The notes under the pieces were generated by a model. That model worked only from the letters and a program-made list of their open reading frames with translations. It was not told the DNA's origin and searched no databases. From contig CP030884.1 of the NCBI GenBank assembly GCA_006969385.1, positions 1,922,001 to 1,986,000 of the forward strand: a DNA stretch of 64,000 bases, read 5' to 3'. This document shows positions 61,084 through 64,000 of this stretch, one piece after another. The stretch comes from Planctomycetaceae bacterium. Lineage in GTDB: Bacteria; Planctomycetota; Phycisphaerae; UBA1845; UTPLA1. The translations under genes and the position numbers were made by a program. Position 1 is the stretch's first letter, and each line of letters starts with the position of its first letter.

Positions 61084-62559
61084 TTATTGATCGAAGAGCA
61101 CGTCGAGCCAAGCCGCGATGTCATCACCACGTACCAAGCTATCGTCATTTAAATCACCATTCGCGATGGAACAATCGGGGTAATTCGTTTGATAGCCGTC
61201 GGGGTTTAGCATAGCAAGCACCAGTGGCTCAATGTCGCTCAGATTGATGGCGCCATCGCAATTCATATCACCACGTGTCGACGGACAAACTATCGGCGTG
61301 AAGTAAGCCGCGCCGGCGTCATTGGCACCATCGTTACAGTAGGGGCAGCCGACGAGCATGGTGTCCTGATCGATCGCAATAGACGAACCGAACTGATTAC
61401 CCGCGAGATTGTCGGTGGCACCGATCTTGGCGTGCTCGTTCCAGTCGATGCCGTCGAAGGTGAACGCATAGACCGAACCGGAGCTGGGCGAACCGCCGTT
61501 CCAATCGTTGCGGGCAGCCACCACGGCGAGATCGCCTTCGAGGTCCACGCGATAACCGAATGAGGCGGGATTCACCGAGTCGCTCGCCAACAGCTTTTGT
61601 TCGAGCGTCCAAGTTGTCGTGTTTGTGCGGCGATAAACGTAGGCCGCGCCGCGATTGGTGCCGTTTTCGTCGTCGCCGATCGCGCCGGTGAGAAAGGTGC
61701 CGTCATTATCGATGGCGACATCGAGACCGAAGTTGGCGCTCAGGGTTTGATCGGGCGCTGTCACAAATTCTCGAAAGAACCAGGTACCGTTAATTGTCTC
61801 GTAAATAAAGGCGCTACCTTCGCCGCCGTCGGCGAAGTCATCACCAGGGCAGCCGACGGCGAGATACTGCCCCTTCATCGATACTGAGAAGCCGAATACG
61901 TCTTCTTCCATAATGGACGTCGGCAGCAGTTTGGTTTCTTGCGTCCAGCCATCTACTGGGTCATCGACGAATACATAGACGGCGCCGGCATTTTCAGCGC
62001 GATCGTCATCGCCGGTGCATCCGACGGCGATGCGCCCGTTCGCTATCGCGACAGAGTAGCCAAAGCGGTCGTCAAGGTCGTCGTCATTAGCGGGTTGTTG
62101 CAGCGTTTCCTGATAGACATAGGTCGTACCGTTGAAGGCGTATATGAAAACCGCGCCGACATTGAATGCGTTCGGTGTATTGACACCCGGTGCGCCAACC
62201 ACCAAGAGATCACCGTCCATCGCAAGAGACCAACCGAACAGGTTGCCGGTGATCGGCCCAGGCGCGGAGATGCGGTTGTTAACGATCCACTCGTCCGACT
62301 GAGGGCGGTAATTGTAGATAGAAGCGGCACCCGCGTTGGTCTGCCCGAAGTCGCCATACGGTTCGCCGACAACGGCATAATCGCCTTTGATGACTGTCGC
62401 GAATCCAAACCAGTCGTTCTCACTCGCGGTAAAATTCAAGACTTTTTGATCTTCGACAAGTTCGCATTCATAGCCGGCGTTGATGGTGTTTGATCCCAAG
62501 CTAATCACGAATGCCACTAGCGCCGTTAAGCGGGGTGATGGGGTGGTGAAGATCGGCAT
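61084..62559 (-). CDS. Secreted FG-GAP repeat protein with dockerin-like C-terminus
   Basis: The ATG at 62559 (AAAGGA ahead) gives 491 residues. A signal peptide (LTALVAFVISLGSNTINA) is followed by seven or so FG-GAP-type repeats with SVAIANGRIAVG, GAVYVFVDD and FGYSVAI phrases, forming a beta-propeller as in integrin-like proteins. The last 65 residues have two dockerin-like calcium loops (GDMNCDGAINLSDIEP, NGDLNDDSLVRGDD), typical of Phycisphaerae secreted proteins. It is exported; its partner is unknown. Confidence 0.9.
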   Translation of the reverse strand: MPIFTTPSPRLTALVAFVISLGSNTINAGYECELVEDQKVLNFTASENDWFGFATVIKGDYAVVGEPYGDFGQTNAGAASIYNYRPQSDEWIVNNRISAPGPITGNLFGWSLAMDGDLLVVGAPGVNTPNAFNVGAVFIYAFNGTTYVYQETLQQPANDDDLDDRFGYSVAIANGRIAVGCTGDDDRAENAGAVYVFVDDPVDGWTQETKLLPTSIMEEDVFGFSVSMKGQYLAVGCPGDDFADGGEGSAFIYETINGTWFFREFVTAPDQTLSANFGLDVAIDNDGTFLTGAIGDDENGTNRGAAYVYRRTNTTTWTLEQKLLASDSVNPASFGYRVDLEGDLAVVAARNDWNGGSPSSGSVYAFTFDGIDWNEHAKIGATDNLAGNQFGSSIAIDQDTMLVGCPYCNDGANDAGAAYFTPIVCPSTRGDMNCDGAINLSDIEPLVLAMLNPDGYQTNYPDCSIANGDLNDDSLVRGDDIAAWLDVLFDQ

Positions 62560-62980
62560 GGGACATCCTTTCGGTTGAACGTCGCGGTTGCCCGCAAATT
62601 GGCACACACAACGGCGTCGATTGCTGTTCCAACCATTACGCGTAAATAATTTGGATACGGGACAAAAGAGGAAACGGGGTGTCGCCACTGCGAATTGAGC
62701 GCAAAGCTGCGATTTGCTGGATTAACGCTCTGAAATGCCCAAATATCGCAATTTCGATATGGGCGAACAGCGTGATCGGCCGGGCCATAAGGTGCGCGTT
62801 CGGGGCGGTTGGAATAAAATCCGACCGGTCCGCCGCTCGTTTTCGCACGTGTAGACAGACGAATGCTCGTCATATTTGAGGGCGTCATCTAAACGTACGC
62901 ATTAGTTTTGACTACAGATTGCACAAGCAATCTGGCAACCAGTCGGCGTTTTCTTAGCAAATCAGGAAGGAAGTAAATCG
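62560..62980. other. Divergent intergenic region (about 420 bp)
   Basis: The stretch separates the minus FG-GAP gene from the plus beta-propeller gene and should hold both promoters. Short ORFs are present but none has a supported start and protein-like sequence. An inverted repeat at 62915-62934 is the only structure I can point to. Confidence 0.45.
62915..62934. promoter_or_regulatory. 8-bp inverted repeat upstream of the last gene
   Basis: CAGATTGC (62915-62922), four bases, GCAATCTG (62927-62934) form a perfect inverted repeat 46 bp ahead of ATG 62981, just behind a TTGACT. It could be an operator or a leader hairpin. Confidence 0.4.
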
Positions 62981-64000
62981 ATGAATTCTCTCGGCCACCG
63001 TAAGCGACTTTGGTTACTCCCCGTAAGCCTCGGCTTCATCATCGTTGCGGCATACCCGGCACAGGCTCAGATGATTTCCGTCGTGCTCGATAGCAGCGGC
63101 GATGGCATGGCACCGTTCAACGTATCGCCCATCGGTACAGGCATAGCCATCGCAGGAAACGGAGACATCTTGGTTGCGGGCAGCGGCAGCTCAAACGCGT
63201 ATCGTGTCACGAGTAGCGGGGCGATTAGCGTACTCATCGACCAAAGCGGAGACGGTGTCGGTAACCAGCTCATCGCGCCGAGCGATGTGGCGACCGATCA
63301 TCTGGGCAACGCCTTTGTGGCCGGGCGCATCAGCAGTAATGCATTTAAAATCGCTCCCGGCGGCACGATCACTCAGATAATCGATGTCAATGGTGCGGGT
63401 GGTGTTAACGACTTGGCTCAGCCGGTGGCGATTGAAACCGACGCCGACGGCAACGTTTATGTTGCCGGTCGCTTTAGCAGCAATGTGTTTAAGATTACGC
63501 CTGCGGGCGTTATCACAGTGATTCTCGATGACGCGGGCGATGAGATGGGTAACAACTTCGGTCAAGCGACCGACCTGGCCGTCGATGCGGATGGCAATGT
63601 GTATGCCGCCAGCCAAGGGCCCGAAGCCGTTTTTAAGATCACGCCCGCCGGTTTACGCACGTCGATTTATGACGACGGCAATCTACCGCAGGATGTTGAT
63701 CCGGTGTTCGGGGCATTTTCGCTTGCGGTCGACGGCAGTGGCAATGTGCTTGTCGGCGGTCGCTTTTCCGACAATGTCTTGAAAATCGCGCCCAATGGTG
63801 ACATCAGCCAAGTGATTGACGACATGGGAGATGGGAATGGCAATATGCTGCTCGAAGTCGGCGGGGTGGCCGCCGATGATCTGGGTAACGCTTATGTCCT
63901 AGGTCGGTCGAGCAACAATGTGTTTAAGATTACGCCCGCCGGCAGCATTACCGAGATCATGGACGAAACCGGCGACGGCAATGTGAACATGTTGACGCAG
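62981..64000 (+). CDS. Secreted beta-propeller (NHL/SBBP-like) protein, C-terminus outside window
   Basis: ATG 62981 (GGAAGGAAG ahead) opens a frame of 340 codons to the window end. A signal peptide (LWLLPVSLGFIIVAAYPAQAQ) is followed by repeats of about 50 residues of the pattern VATDHLGNAFVAGR, SSNAFKIAPGGTITQIID, DADGNVYVAGR and so on. Each repeat has a D-G-N loop and an I/V-rich strand, typical of NHL or SBBP propellers. Asp-Gly-Asp loops (SGDG, MGDGNG) may bind calcium. It is exported; its target is unknown. Confidence 0.82.
   Translation, partial: MNSLGHRKRLWLLPVSLGFIIVAAYPAQAQMISVVLDSSGDGMAPFNVSPIGTGIAIAGNGDILVAGSGSSNAYRVTSSGAISVLIDQSGDGVGNQLIAPSDVATDHLGNAFVAGRISSNAFKIAPGGTITQIIDVNGAGGVNDLAQPVAIETDADGNVYVAGRFSSNVFKITPAGVITVILDDAGDEMGNNFGQATDLAVDADGNVYAASQGPEAVFKITPAGLRTSIYDDGNLPQDVDPVFGAFSLAVDGSGNVLVGGRFSDNVLKIAPNGDISQVIDDMGDGNGNMLLEVGGVAADDLGNAYVLGRSSNNVFKITPAGSITEIMDETGDGNVNMLTQ

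Noticed and set aside
1..64000. tRNA, rRNA, CRISPR array or insertion sequence
   Set aside because: Scanning by eye for T-arm motifs, regular spaced repeats, terminal inverted repeats and transposase motifs gave no convincing candidate. A covariance-model search would be decisive for tRNAs.

Overview
The window looks like chromosomal DNA of a planctomycete, most likely Phycisphaerae-like. This is an inference from gene families: paired DUF1800/DUF1501 proteins, an ECF sigma factor followed by a serine/threonine kinase with WD40 repeats, a C-terminal dockerin-type tail, ZAS-type anti-sigma factors, several secreted or lipoprotein ORFs, and a GldA-like ABC module beside a large amidotransferase-like membrane protein. 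I found no tRNA, rRNA, CRISPR array or insertion sequence.

Layout. Positions 1-4613 hold a partial secreted protein (minus) and an ECF sigma/kinase-WD40 pair (plus). Positions 4674-10134 (minus) are the most interesting block, a complete retron. It has its own promoter, a HEAT-like protein, a SWIM zinc-finger protein, a structured msr-msd RNA locus with matching a1/a2 repeats and a 27-bp hairpin, and a retron-type reverse transcriptase with NAxxH, YADD and VTG motifs. Positions 10231-18985 (minus) form one tightly overlapping operon: argC-argB-argD-GNAT(argA-like)-argJ, then a second GNAT, an ATP-grasp ligase and a papain-like protein. In front of argC is a textbook sigma-54 promoter. About 100 bp further upstream is a palindrome, followed by a divergent sigma-54 activator, an AGCS amino-acid/sodium symporter and an M20 amidohydrolase. 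This suggests enhancer-dependent control of arginine (or N-acyl amino acid) metabolism.

Positions 23324-32935 carry tyrS, a glycosyltransferase-like membrane protein, small conserved proteins (thiamine-binding fold, flavin reductase), a MacB-like permease, a TPR/HExxH protein and a MazG-like protein. Positions 32985-39428 are an ABC-2 export module. Positions 39581-48488 hold a glycine-rich surface protein, psd, an NAD-dependent epimerase, a DUF1800/DUF1501 pair, a lipid kinase and an undecaprenyl-phosphate sugar transferase.

Positions 48580-64000 hold a cyclophilin, a hybrid histidine kinase with an unusual C-terminal BFD-like iron-sulfur motif, a tandem YHS protein, an AhpD-like protein, two ECF sigma/anti-sigma units, a pyrimidine-catabolism pair, a chlorophyllase-like lipoprotein hydrolase, a FG-GAP/dockerin secreted protein, and a beta-propeller secreted protein that runs off the end.

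Functional calls rest on motifs read by eye. No similarity search or folding program was run.
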